The translations under genes were made by a program, and so were the position numbers. Source: Heterodera schachtii (Eukaryota > Nematoda > Chromadorea > Rhabditida > Heteroderidae). From it: a stretch of 64,000 nucleotides of DNA. The stretch lies in contig SIJG01000021.1 of assembly GCA_023374025.1 (NCBI GenBank), positions 335,675 through 399,674 of the forward strand. Reading direction: 5' to 3'. The notes under the pieces were generated by a model, which worked only from the letters and a program-made list of their open reading frames with translations, was not told the origin of the DNA and did not search any database. Positions 11,881 to 22,679 of this stretch are shown here, in pieces; within the stretch, counting starts at the first letter, position 1, and the number at the start of each line of letters is the position of its first letter.

Positions 11881-12587
11881 CAGAGCTGCGATCTCAAAAT
11901 TTTGAAAATCCTCATTTCAGCCATAAAAAATCCTCATTTGCCACTAAAATACCTCAAAAAAATCCTCATTTGGCATGAAAAATCCTCATTTTTTAAAACA
12001 TCATAAAATGCGAACAAAATCAGTTAAATGTCATATTTTTCTTTTGAAACAATCAATCATCTCTTTCTTGTCAATTGTAAGCATTTTATGGAAGTCTGAG
12101 CACGAAAAATCGAAGTTGCATTTCATTTGGGCCATTGCTTTTACAGTGTCCACGTGTAATGAATTTCGTTTATCTGTCCATTGATGTGAGACCCACAAAA
12201 AAAATTGTTTTTTTTTGTGCGCGGTTTTTCCAAAAAAACTTTTTGGGAACGTTGGGAGGGGTCCGGCAGTGCCGATAGGCGCTGCCGGAAATTTTTTGAG
12301 ATTTTGAGTGCGATTTGTTAACAGATTTTGTCAAAAAAATGATTTTGACTGAGGATTTTTCGAAAAAATGTTTAAGATTTGAAGAAAAAGTTCGAACACT
12401 TTGCCAAATATACCTAATTTTTCAAAAAATCATGCGTTTTTGTCACTTTTTTATCAAAAGACCACAAAAATCCTCAAATTTCTCAAAAGACCACAAAAAT
12501 CCGCAAATCCTCATTTTCCAAAAAAATCCTCCTTGACCCTCTAAAAGACCACAAAATGAGGAAAAATCCTCACATATCGCAGCTCTG
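11881..12587. mobile_element. hAT-type word element, word ATCCTCATTT
   Basis: Starts CAGAGCTGCGATCTC and ends ATATCGCAGCTCTG, with a perfect 8-bp duplication TTTTAAAC on both sides. AAAATCCTCATTT recurs about ten times near both ends. A copy of the GATAGGCGC hairpin repeat (12250-12345) lies inside. An open frame at 11975-12184 has no recognisable content. Confidence 0.9.
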
Positions 12588-13019
12588 TTTTAAACAATGT
12601 TATGAACAACATTTACTTCGCTCTATAGAACTTTTTTTCCGCCTTACAGATTTTCTTTAAATTATGTGAATAGAGAAAAAAAATTCTGATTCTGATGATA
12701 TAGAAGGTTTTTGCAAAAATAAGGCTCACTGAAAAGTTATGGGGAAGTGCAAATTTTGCATTTCTTTTTCCCTCATTTTGGCGTACTATTTTCATGTCTC
12801 TAACCTCAAAAGAGCATTTGTAAAATACATGCTTAAAACTTCTAATAAATGTTGTAGATCAATTTTAACGCAAACAAACTTTAAAAAATACTTGTTTTAT
12901 TGCATTGAAATGGATTTAAGAAGTTAACGCTTGATTAGTATTTTTGATCACAGTTAAGGCTATTTGTTTTTCATTTAAATGTGTTGGCACTTTGTTTTTT
13001 AAGCCAATGATTTATTTTT

Positions 13020-13110
13020 TCTTTTTTTACCGTCCATGCGATAGGCGCAGCCGGGAAAAATTTTGAAAATTTGAATGCAATTTGATAAAAGATTTTGTAA
13101 AAAATGACCT
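13020..13110 (+). repeat. GATAGGCGC interspersed repeat
   Basis: Contains GCGATAGGCGCAGCCGGGAA followed by the family tail AAATTTGAATGCAATTTGAT..AAGATTTTG. One of seven copies in this window; see the finding on the family. Confidence 0.6.
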
Positions 13111-13809
13111 ATTTGTAGCTATAAAAATCAATTTTTTTTAAAGAAATTAAAGATTTTGTCGGCTCCAATGAAAAAATTGGAATTTAAACGAATTTTTCGA
13201 GAAAAATAACTCAAGTTTTCAAAAATTTATTTAGATTTGAATAATCAAAATTTATAATTTTTTTTAATAAAAATATTGTTCCAATCCGCGGCGCGCCGCG
13301 CAAAAAAAAAATCCCGCGATCGGGGATTCTAATTGCCGCGGTCGCGAATCGTGGAAAAAAAACGCCGCGAATCACGGTTGCGTCCCACCCCTACTCTGCA
13401 CAAATCTTTTTCTCGATGTCAATATTTGGCTCTTTTCTTACATTTATAATAAGTTCCTGATACTAAGCTCTCGTTTAATTAATTAAAATTCCTAAAAAAC
13501 GAAAAATTCTTAAAAAATCTGGTAATACTGACTTTTACTGGTCCCATAAAATTTTTTTACGATTCTGCGTTGCACTCAGGGGTTATCGGGGCTGCTGATC
13601 ACGAATATGACATCAGATTTATCATATGACATCATCTAATCTATGATTTTTGTCAAGTCTATGATTTCCCATCAAATTTTTTTCATTTTGATATGGGATA
13701 ATTGTTGCTTCTATGTCATGCATATTCTCTATTTTTTTAGCTTTTATCTCATTTTAGCTTTAATCTCATCCGATTTTCTTCAAATTGCCTCATTATCCGC
13801 CATTAATTA

Positions 13810-16800
13810 ATGTCTGCTCCCCCATCGCCAAATTCCGCCCAAATTTTGGAGGCGCAGGCCGATTTTGCGTTGAATTTGCTGCGCGAAGTGTCCACCGACG
13901 ACTGTTCGTGCATTGTTTCGCCGTTTTCTGTCGCCGTCTCTCTGTCCATGGTTTACGCGGGCGCAAAGGAAAAGACCGGCGAAGAAATGGGCAAACTGCT
14001 CGCAAAGGGTGGGAATTTTTTGAAATTTTCAACAAACTAATATTATTAAAACCATTTCTAGAAATGTGAAATTTGAAAAATGCTTTCGGTTTAGTTCAAA
14101 TTAGGGTCCATAATTCGGATTTGGCCGGACATCATTTCCTGCAATAAAATATCGTTAAATCATTTTTAGACGAAAAATTTGAGCTTCGATTTTTGTTTCG
14201 AATTCGGGTCCGGGGTGGGCCTCGTACGAAAAATTGGTCCTGGCGCACCCCCCCCTGCGCCAATCGTCCGTCGTATGGGCCTCGCCTCGCCCTGGCGCAC
14301 CCCTTGTCATGTATGGTTTGGAATCATGTTCAGCATGCCTGAAAAGCCCCATAGAAAACAGGGAGCAGGACATGTCGCCGCCGAAACGTCGCCGGACAAA
14401 ACGTCGCCGGCCGAAACGTCGCCTGGACATAACGTCGCCGCAAAAAATTTTTTTTAAAAATTTTCAAACCTAGAAATTTTTCATAAAGAAATTCTTAGGA
14501 AATTTCTTAGTAAGAAAATTTCAAGAAAAAAATTTTTTGAAAAATTTTTCAGCGATTTTTTTGAAATTTTCTGATGAACTACTAAGTTTTTTCAAAAATT
14601 TTCAAAAAAAAATTTTTTAAATTTTTTTTTTCTTGAAATTTTCTTACTATGAAATTTCCTAAGAATTTTTTTATGAAAAATTCCTAGGTTTGAAAATTAA
14701 AAAAAATTTTTTTTTGCGGCGACGTTATGTCCCGGCGACGTTTCGGCCGGCGACGTTTTGGGGTGTACTCTAGAAAACAACAGACTTTAAAATTAAAAGA
14801 AATTTTTTTGAAAAAGCTCTCATGCCCTCTGAACTATTACCACCGGATATTTTTAATCCACTCCCTCCATTCTTAATTGCCCCCCATTATTTCTAATTGC
14901 CCCCCTTTTCTTTTTGTTAAGGTGCGCCCGAGTCGGAAGTGCACAATTATTTTGGCGCTTTGCTCAAATCGGTGACAAATGGACAGAAGAACAGCAGCAA
15001 CACTTTGGAGACGGTCAACAAAGTGTACGTGAAGAAAGGCTTCAGCGTGAAGAGCGCGTTCAAAGGACAAATTGAGCAAAATTACGGGGGACAGTTGGAG
15101 ACGGTGGACTTTGAGAACAGCGAAGGGACGGCGAAGGTGGGAAAATTGTTTTGTTGGCACATAATGCCAAGTCAGTCTCGAAAATGTATATTTCATCATA
15201 AAATTCAAAAAAAAAAATTGAAATTCTTTTTTGAAACAAAATTTCTGCGCTACTTAAAAAGCGTTCATTTTTGAAATAATTTCTTAAAAATAATAGGGGA
15301 ACGGATAGTGGGGGATCCTTTTCTGTCATAAAAACTCGGGAAAACGTGTTCCCGGAGATTTTCTGGGTTTTTGAGTCACGAATCTGACAGCCATTTAGAT
15401 CATTTCGAATCTCTGAACTGGATTAGAATAATTTCGTGGTCAATCAACAATCCACAAACCCACGGGAACACGTTTTCTCAACTTTTTATGAAAAGATCTT
15501 GTTAAAAAAGGTGGAGGTCCTCACTTTTTGGTTTTTGATAGCGCCAATTTCTAATGGACGGTCAACAAATTGATGGCCATTTTTTTGCCTTTAGACTATC
15601 AACAATTTTGTGAAAAAAGCGACCCATCAGAAAATCCGCGATCTGATCACGCCCAACGCTCTTGACAAGAACACTCGGTAAAGCACAACAAATGCAATGA
15701 CATCATTTTTAAATGAAATTTTATTTTGTTTTTTCCAATTTTGTAATTTTTACATATTGAATTTCGTTTTTCAAAAAAAAAAATGAAATTTGTAAAAATT
15801 GTAAATGCTTTTCTTTCAGTTTGGTGCTGATCAACGCGCTTTACTTCAAAGGCACATGGGCGGTCACATTCAAATCACAACTCACCGTGGAGGCGAAATT
15901 TCACGTGGACGAGAAAACCACCAAACAGGTGTTTAAATGAGAATCTGGCACATCACATTTTGAATTGTTAGAAAATCAAAAATGCCAATATCAGTGTTTA
16001 AGAACACTAGTGCCCACGAATCTGGCACACATTTCGATCAAATTAAAAGGGGTACATCCCAAAATTTCTTCGCCGGAAAAAATTTAGCCGCCGAAATTTT
16101 TAAAAAAGAATTTTCAAACATATAAATTTTTCATGAAAAAATCCTAGAAAAAATAATTTTTAAACGATTTTTTGGAAAATTTTTCAAAAAAGCAACTTAC
16201 TATTCAACATAAAATTTAGCAAAAAAAAAAAAAAAAAATCGTGAAAATTTTTTTTCCTTGAAATTTTCTTTTAACTTTTTAAAAAAAATTTCATGGGATT
16301 TTCTTGTCTTGGACCAGTCATTTTGTCTTTAAACGACTAAATCTGACTATTTTTAGCTCGAAATGATGCATTTGAAGGCCTCTTTGATCTATTCTGAAGA
16401 CACTCAGGTCGTTCAAACATTTTCATGCATTTTTTCCTTTTCATTTGCCAATTTTTTGATTGCTTGTGCAGCTTCAACTCCTCGGCATGCCCTACAAAGG
16501 TGAAAAGGAGTTCATGTTCGTGTTGTTGCCAAAGGAACGCTTTGGACTGGCCAAATTGTTGGCTCAATTGGACGGCAAAAAGCTGATGGAACTGATCAAA
16601 AATTGGTACAAATGCACTGTAAAGGTAAAAAAATCTTTTTTTTCTGCTTTTCGGGTCAATATTTTCTCGCCATTACCGGAGAGCAAAACACAGGGAATTG
16701 TAGCCGTTTTTCGCTAAAGTGGATAAATTTTGCCATTTCTGGTGCCCAATTTCAAAAACGAAGGTATAATGGAGGGTCTGCTGGCGGTGCCGATAGGCGC

Positions 16801-17945
16801 CGCAATGCATTCTGTTAGGAAAATCGATTAAAATTTTTAAAGAATTACCATTTTTTCCTGAAATTTTTTCATTTCGGGGGAGGGGGGGGGGGATTCGGTG
16901 CACCCCAAAACTCCGCCGCCGAAACTCCGCCGAGACATAACTCCGCCGGGGAAAAATTTTCTAACTTAGAAATTTTTCAAGAAAAAAATCTTAGAAAAAT
17001 TTTTTCTTAAAAAATTCGAAGAAAAAACTAATTGTAAAAAAATTTTAAGCGATTTTTTTGAAAATTTTTTGAAAAATCAGTTTTTCATCATTAAGTTTTG
17101 AAAAAATCGCTTGAAATTTTTTTGAAATTACTTTTTTGTCTAAGATTTAGTTTTTAAAATTTTTTTCCCGGCGGAGTTATGTCTCGGCGGAGTTTCGGCC
17201 GACGGAGTTTTGTCCTGCTCCGGGGGGGATTCCCTGGTGCACCCCAAAATACAGCCGAGCTGCTAGAAACCATTTCACTTTCGTTTTTGGACTGTTTGAA
17301 AGTTTTTTTTTATAAAAATTTCGTTGACAAGATTTTGAGATTATTTCCCAGGTGGAGTTGCCCAAGTTCACGTTGGAGGCAACGCACAAATTGAACAAAC
17401 CTTTGACCAACATGGGCATGGCCACCGCATTCACCGACGGCGCCAATTTTGGGGGCATTACCGCCGAGGAACCATTGCTGATCAGCGAAGTGGTGCAAAA
17501 GGCGTTCATTGAGGTGCGTTGATCGCTCATGATTTGAATTCGATTTGAGATATCGAATTTTTTAAAAATTTTTCGAGAATTTGGTCCCATTTTTAATTGA
17601 AACTTTTCGTCTATTTTCTGCTAATTTTAGTTTTTGTGTATGTAAATCTGTCCCCTCCCTACCCATGGTCATGGGCAGAACAGGGTGCATATGAATCATT
17701 TATTTGTAGTTACTTATCCCAGCTTTGGAAAATAGTTAATTGTAAGCATAATTATCAAAAAGAAAAACAACAACGAAATTTAGGTGAATGAGGAGGGCAC
17801 TGTCGCCGCAGCAGCCACAGCAAAGAATGTGAGATATTGTTCGAGCAGTCCGGGCAAAGAATACCGTTTTGTCGCTGACCATCCGTTCTGTGTGTTTCTG
17901 ATCCGTGATGACACTGTGCTGTTCAGTGCGATTTTCCGCAAATGA
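13810..17945 (+). CDS. Serpin (inhibitory type), eight exons, 377 residues
   Basis: Exons: 13810-14008, 14922-15136, 15595-15677, 15820-15928, 16357-16407, 16472-16624, 17352-17513, 17784-17945. They add to 1134 nt, all phases join, and all introns are GT-AG. Serpins are suicide inhibitors of serine or cysteine proteases. Visible hallmarks: SPFSVAVSLSMVYAGAK near the N-terminus, INALYFKGTWAVTF, MPYKGEKEFMFVLLPKE, VELPKFTLEATHKL, the hinge VNEEGTVAAAATAKN, and the signature FVADHPFCVFLI. The Ala-rich hinge with Thr at P14 is that of an inhibitory serpin. Counting 17 residues from the first Glu of EEG puts P1-P1' at Cys-Ser (RYC/SSS), with Arg at P3; this is an estimate. The N-terminus (MSAPPSPNS) has no signal peptide, so an intracellular role is likely. 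Introns 1, 4 and 6 hold foldback repeats. AATAAA signals follow at about 18045. Confidence 0.95.
14362..14767. mobile_element. Foldback element in serpin intron 1, word ACGTCGCCG
   Basis: Left arm GGAGCAGGACATGTCGCC then three ACGTCGCC units (14365-14443) and AT-rich sequence ending in CTAGGAATTT-like text. Right arm is the reverse complement: GCGGCGACGTTATGTC, CGGCGACGTTTCGGCC, GGCGACGTTTTGGGGTG. Total about 400 bp, nearly all self-complementary. Confidence 0.85.
16045..16310. repeat. Degenerate relative of the serpin-intron foldback element (intron 4)
   Basis: GGGGTACATCCCAAAATTTC, then CTTCGCCGG and AGCCGCCGAAAT, then the same AT-rich inner arm (CAAACATATAAATTTTTCATG) as the intron 1 element. 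Only one GC-rich arm remains. Confidence 0.5.
16755..16840 (+). repeat. GATAGGCGC interspersed repeat
   Basis: Reads AAGGTATAATGGAGGGTCTG then GGCGGTGCCGATAGGCGCCGC, inside serpin intron 6. The same lead-in (AAGGTATAACTGGGGGTCCG) precedes the copy at 56180. Confidence 0.7.
16900..17221. mobile_element. Foldback element in serpin intron 6, word ACTCCGCCG
   Basis: Left arm starts GCACCCCAAAACTCCGCCGC and has three ACTCCGCCG units; right arm reads CGGCGGAGTTATGTCTCGGC, then GACGGAGTTTTGTCCTGCTCC. Same architecture and same outer ends (GGAGCAGGACA and TTTTGGGGTG) as the intron 1 element, in the opposite orientation and with a different GC-rich word. Confidence 0.85.
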
Positions 17946-18149
17946 TTTCCTTCCATCATTGATATTTAATGCGTTTGATTCTAGGCTTAATTGTATGAAT
18001 TCTAAAAATCTTTTTGTGTGTGAAATACCTCAAATTTGTGCCAAAAATAAATAAATAAATTTATTTTTGATTTTTGCGCAAAAATTTTTACAATTAAAGA
18101 GAGACAAAGAGGGAAGCAAAATGGGAACGGGATTTCACGTCATTTCCAA

Positions 18150-18640
18150 ATTGATAGTTCAAAAAAATTAATTAATGCATAAAGTACGAAATGAATGAAT
18201 TATTTCTAAATTGAACGTTTACAAAAATTACTTAATGCATATGAATTATTTGAGATTTAATTGTAATCAATTATCCATCGTCCATTTATTTCTTCTATTT
18301 TTGCCTTTTTCACTTTGTTGGCCAATTCGCACTTTTCTGACCAATTGGCGACGTCATTTATCTGAAAAACGAACCGAAAATATAGTAATGAATGAGGAGT
18401 ACGGTACCAGAGTTACATTAATTAATTATAATTAAACAATTAACTAATCAAAAATGAAAAAGTGTAGTGAAGGAAAAGTGACGGCACACCAAAACAGACG
18501 ACGGCACTTGGCACGGCCACGAACGGCACTCATCGAAGTGCAACCGACAGATGCAGCGCCAATGCCAATGGAATTCGGCTGATACTGCGGCACTGTTTGG
18601 TGGACAATCCTTTGGCTGCAGCGGGGGACAAATCACGCTA
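18150..18640 (-). pseudogene. Relic copy of gene B (unit 0)
   Basis: On the minus strand, 18460-18636 contains QRIVHQTVPQ, SVGCTSMSAVRGRAKCRRLF and FWCAVTF, matching gene B first exons downstream, with the early part missing. The second exon is at about 18285-18357 (ANKVKKAK). Its 3' flank (two copies of TTACAAAAATTA-TTAATGC, 18150-18240) matches the flank of the other B copies. It shows that a fourth segment once lay left of the Helitron. Confidence 0.65.
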
Positions 18641-18983
18641 TAATAGAGATTTGGTTGCCGACAGCGGAAAAATTTTGGGATTTTCCATGAATATTTAGCC
18701 TAATAGCACCCAAAATATCTGACGCGGTTTTACCCTAAAAATGGCAATGGATGGTAAGGAATTGCGGTTCCTCATTTATCTTCATTTTTATTTTGGCTCT
18801 AATTCAGAAATTATTTAAAAAATTAAAAGGTTCTACTTTGAGAAAGAAATTCCTTGAAGAATAAGAGTATAGACTCCTCCTATTAATTAAAAAATTGTAA
18901 CAATAAATTAAATAAACATATACATATAAGATGATTTAAATAGTATTTACATAATTAAATTTAATTTAATAAAAAAAAATTGC
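18641..18983. other. Gene-free AT-rich stretch
   Basis: No exon, repeat or RNA gene recognised. It separates the gene B relic from the tRNA-like sequence. Confidence 0.5.
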
Positions 18984-19055
18984 GTGCTGGCGGGACTGAA
19001 CCCGCATTAGATTGTTCCCTTGTGGCTGCGCTAGTACCAACTGCGCTATTTGCAC
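18984..19055 (-). repeat. tRNA-like sequence (pseudo-tRNA or SINE head)
   Basis: On the minus strand: GTGCAAATAGCGCAGTTGGT (A box with a GCGC/GCGC D stem) and a B box GCGGGTTCAGTCCCGC. Only four pairs of the acceptor stem form (GTGC/GCAC) and no anticodon stem is visible, so it is not a working tRNA gene. It lies 150 bp left of the Helitron coding region. Confidence 0.6.
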
Positions 19056-19205
19056 GACCAATTGGGCCCTTTTTAAACAAATTTATGATGTAATTTTCTT
19101 TCTTTTTTTGATTTATTTTGTTTTTTGTAATCTTGGCCGACCAATTATCGCGCGGTGTCCTGATTCTACACATCAAAATAAGTCTGTTTACAGCTTTTCA
19201 TCACA

Positions 19206-21613
19206 TTGAGGCGAAATAACAATTTAACTGATTTATTTATCACATTTACATGTAATCCAAAAGATACCGATATACAGAAATGTTTATTGCATGGACAACA
19301 AACACACGATCGGCCTGATATTGTTGCCAGAGTGTTTCATTTAAAAGTTAATCAATTTTTAAAAGAAATAGTAGAAGGTAAAATTTTTGGAGACGTTGCT
19401 GGTTTTTGCTATACAATTGAATTCCAGAAAAGGGTCTTCCCCACCTTCATATGTTATTAACTTTAAATTCAGAAAACAAGTGGAAAAATACAGATGACAT
19501 AGATAAATTTATTTCAGCTGAAATACCTGAGAAAAATAAAGATGAAGAGTTATATAATTTAGTTGGTTCTTTTATGATACATGGTCCGTGTGGGCCCGAT
19601 TTTCCAGACTCAATGTGTTGGTGCCAAAAAAAGAAAAAATGCAATAAAAAATTTCCTAAACAATTTCGTGAAAAAACGGAAATTAATGAAAACGGCTATC
19701 CTTTATATAAACGACCAAATAATGGGAAAACATTTATAAAAAAAGATTGGAAAACTGGAAAAAATAAAGTTATGACCAACCAAGATATTGTACCATATAA
19801 TCGATATTTGCTTAAACGATTTAAGGCACATATAAATGTTGAAAAAGTAGCAGATATTAAAGCAGTAAAATATATTTATAAGAATATATTTAAAGGTTAT
19901 GATGCAGCTATTTTACGCTGCATATCACAGGAAAATGGCAATATTAAAGAATTGGTTTATGATGAAGCTGGGTCTTACCTTGACGCAAGATATCTTAGTC
20001 CCATTGAAGCGTGCTGGAAGATTTTTAAATTTGCATTACAAGAAAAATCACATTCTGTTCAAAGATTGCCTGTACATTTAGAAAAAGAACAAATAATTTA
20101 TTTTGACGAAAATGATGATGATGAAGCCATTATGGAAAAAAGGGATAAGAGGAGCAAATTAATGGCTTATTTAGCATTTAAAATCCAACAGCACCTTTGT
20201 TTTTGTATTCGGAAATGCCAAAGTTTTGTACATGGAATTCTAAGACGGGGAAATGGTTACCACGAAAAAACCCGTTAATTGGTAAGACAATAGGAAGAAT
20301 ATATCCGGTCAATCCAACAGAAGGCGAAAAATATTATCGCCCAAGCTTGCTTAGCTAGAGGATTAACTAAAAATGATGATGAATGGAAATATTGTCTAAG
20401 TGAACCGAGTCAATTTAGATTTCCACCGGCATTAAGGAGTTTATTTGCAAGTATTTTATTATTTGGAGATCCCAAATATCCGGAAATTTTATGGGAGCAA
20501 TTTAAATATAATTTGGCAGAAGATCTTATGCGAAATAATTCACCAAATAACGCTTTTAAGCTCGCTTTATCATTTATAAACAAAAAATTAATGCAAGAAG
20601 GTAAATCTTTGGCGAATTTTAAAACAATGCCACAGGAAATAAATCAAAATAAATATGATGAAGAAATTGTAAATCACACTGAAGAAATGGAAAAAGCAAA
20701 AAAATTATATGAGTTTATGAATGCAGAACAAAAATTTATTTTCGATATAATTGAACAGGTCATCAGGTCAGATAAAACAAAAATTAATTTATATTGATGG
20801 GCCAGGAGGTTCAGGAAAATCATTTACATTAAATGCTATTTATCATTTAATTCGTGGTTATAAGAAAAATATTACAAATATGGCTTTCTCAGGAATTGCA
20901 GCCACTTTATTAAAAAAATGGCCGAACAATACATAATCGTTTTAAACTTCCACTTAATTTAAATGCACAAAGTGTTTCAGGTGTTGTCAAAGGCACTAAC
21001 GCTGGCGAAGAAATAATAAAAAGTGATTTTTTGTAATCGATGAAGCACCCATGGCACCCAAATTTGCAATCGATGTTATAGAGAAAAAACTAAGAGAATG
21101 ACTGATTACCATAATGCAATAGCGTTAGAGAAATTTCCAGGAGAATCTATAACATATTTAAGCATTGATGAAGTTGAAACAAGTTGTAATTTTCCAGTAA
21201 CAACTGAAATAATAAATTCTTTTAATGCTCCAGGCTTTCCTCTTCATGAATTAAAACTAAAACAAAATTGTAAAGTAATGCTTTTACGAAACATAAATAT
21301 CGAAGAAGGCCTTTGTAATGGAACAATGTTGCAGATTTTAGAATTAAAAGAGAATTTGTTAAGATGTATAATTCTTGGAGGAGATAAAGATGGCGCAGAA
21401 GTTTATATTCATAGGATTTCTTTACTAACAGAAAATGAATTTCCCGTCCCATTAAAGAGGCACCAATTTCCAATACGATTAGCTTTTGCGACAACTTTTA
21501 TAAAAGGACAGGGTCCTACATATCAAAAAATTGGAATAGATTGGACACGCCAAAGTTTCTCTCATGGACAAACTTATGTGGCTTTATCACGAGTTGGTTA
21601 TGGGAACAAATAA
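19206..21613 (+). pseudogene. Helitron Rep/helicase, frameshifted and internally deleted
   Basis: Helitrons encode a rolling-circle replication initiator (HUH nuclease) fused to a Pif1-type helicase. Rep part: LTDLFITFTCNPK, DRPDIVARVFHLK and YTIEFQKR (19206-19435), a frameshift where PH-H is expected, then YLDARYLSPIEACWKIF and AVKYIYKNIFKGYDAA (19451-20278). After another frameshift, FRFPPALRSLFASILLFGDP (about 20410) leads to the helicase: MNAEQKFIFDIIEQV, Walker A GPGGSGKS (about 20800), Walker B VIDEAPM (about 21035) and the final motifs LKLKQNCKVMLLRNI and SFSHGQTYVALSRV (21098-21613). At least five frame breaks and a deletion between VIEKKLRE and MTDYHN show it is dead. The normal N-terminal part is absent. 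Confidence 0.93.
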
Positions 21614-21794
21614 AAGTTAAATTAGCACCTGAAAATATATATGCAAAAATCGATAATATAGTTTTGGAAAGAAAATTTATAAAGAATTTATTACTAACAA
21701 ATTAAATAAAAAACAATTTTTAAATTGAATGATAACATTTAAATTTTAGTTTATACATACATACATCTATGATCAATTTGAAACTTTTAAAATT

Positions 21795-21956
21795 CTTCAT
21801 AAAAAAAGAGCCAATAGAGGTAAGTTAATCGCTGCATTATGAGGGCGGTGTAGCGTATGATAGGGTGGGACAAAAGTAGTCCCTCTAACTATCATTTAAG
21901 CCCTCGGCTCTTTTGGTACCCACTGCTTTGGTGCGTTCTCGCCGCGGGTACCGTTA
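21795..21956 (+). other. Structured region in the Helitron 3' tail
   Basis: Nested complementary segments: AAAAGAGCC with GGCTCTTTT, CGCTGCA with TGTAGCG, TGATAG with CTATCA, and GGTACCC with GGGTACC, which together draw a multi-helix fold. Probably terminal sequence of the Helitron, though a non-coding RNA is possible. Confidence 0.4.
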
Positions 21957-22025
21957 GTAGGCATAATTGCCGAAGCAAAAACCAAAGCAATAATATTAGA
22001 GAAATTTAAAAAATTGTGAAGAGTT

Positions 22026-22052
22026 TTTTGGCGCCGCGAAGCGGCGCCAAAA
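22026..22052. other. Helitron-type terminal hairpin
   Basis: TTTTGGCGCCGC, loop GAA, GCGGCGCCAAAA: a perfect 12-bp stem about 410 bp after the last helicase codon. Helitrons carry such a GC-rich hairpin just inside their 3' end. The usual CTRR terminus is not evident in the bases that follow (CGCTCGTTTC). Confidence 0.65.
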
Positions 22053-22341
22053 CGCTCGTTTCAATTAAATATGGGCATTTTCAAAAATTTAAATTTTGCA
22101 AAAAGTTAAAAATTCCATAACTAATTTAGTTCGCAACTTTGCAATTTTCGCGAATTTTTTTATTGTTACAATTCATTACTTGAAAAATGAAATATGTTGA
22201 TATAATAATATGGAAAAAATTTCGTCAAATGGACATAAATTTTGTCCAAAGATGGTTAAAAATTCAAAGTTTGTTTAAAATTTTTGCCTTTTATCCCACG
22301 AATATGACATTCTTAGGGGTAGCTTTTGAGGAAAAACCTAT

Positions 22342-22396
22342 GGGACGGGCCTGCTTTGAACTTGCGTCTGCGACTTTCCAGCTGAACTATCGTCCT
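22342..22396 (-). repeat. tRNA-like fragment
   Basis: On the minus strand AGGACGATAGTTCAGCTGG resembles an A-box region and GCAAGTTCAAAGC a B box, with GGACG/CGTCC as a residual acceptor stem. Too short for a tRNA. Next to it is CATTCTTAGGGG (22309-22320), a motif also found in the composite SINEs. Confidence 0.45.
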
Positions 22397-22679
22397 GCCA
22401 TGACAAGATCAAAAAATAGATAGGACAAGCCTTTGTGATAAAGTGGCGTTTTCCCAAGGGGAGTTCGATATTTCACGCCAAAATTTCCGCATAAATATCT
22501 TTTTTATCAAATATTTATTACTTAAAATAAATGTTGGACATGTCAACAAAATGATTTTCAAAACTATGAATTTCCTTCTAATTTATTCAGTTTTCTATGC
22601 TCTCAAAAGTCAAAATCAGATCACAACGGTTCGTCATCCTTTCCATGGCCAACCGAACTCTTTTGGCCAGGGTTGGCAA

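Larger units (their letters stand above)
8416..13809. other. Gene-free repeat cluster
   Basis: No exon of a recognisable gene. A GC-richer block (8820-9115) contains TCCGGTTGCCGGA and GGGTTCCTGGACCC palindromes and unrecognised sequence. It is followed by four word-repeat elements (listed separately), a tRNA-derived SINE (11397-11665), a GATAGGCGC hairpin copy (13020-13110), and a block of CGCGAATC words (13285-13395) ending in CACCCCTA, like the right end of another hAT-type element. Confidence 0.6.

Noticed and set aside
18984..19055. Functional tRNA gene
   Set aside because: A and B boxes are present but the acceptor stem has three mismatches and there is no anticodon stem.
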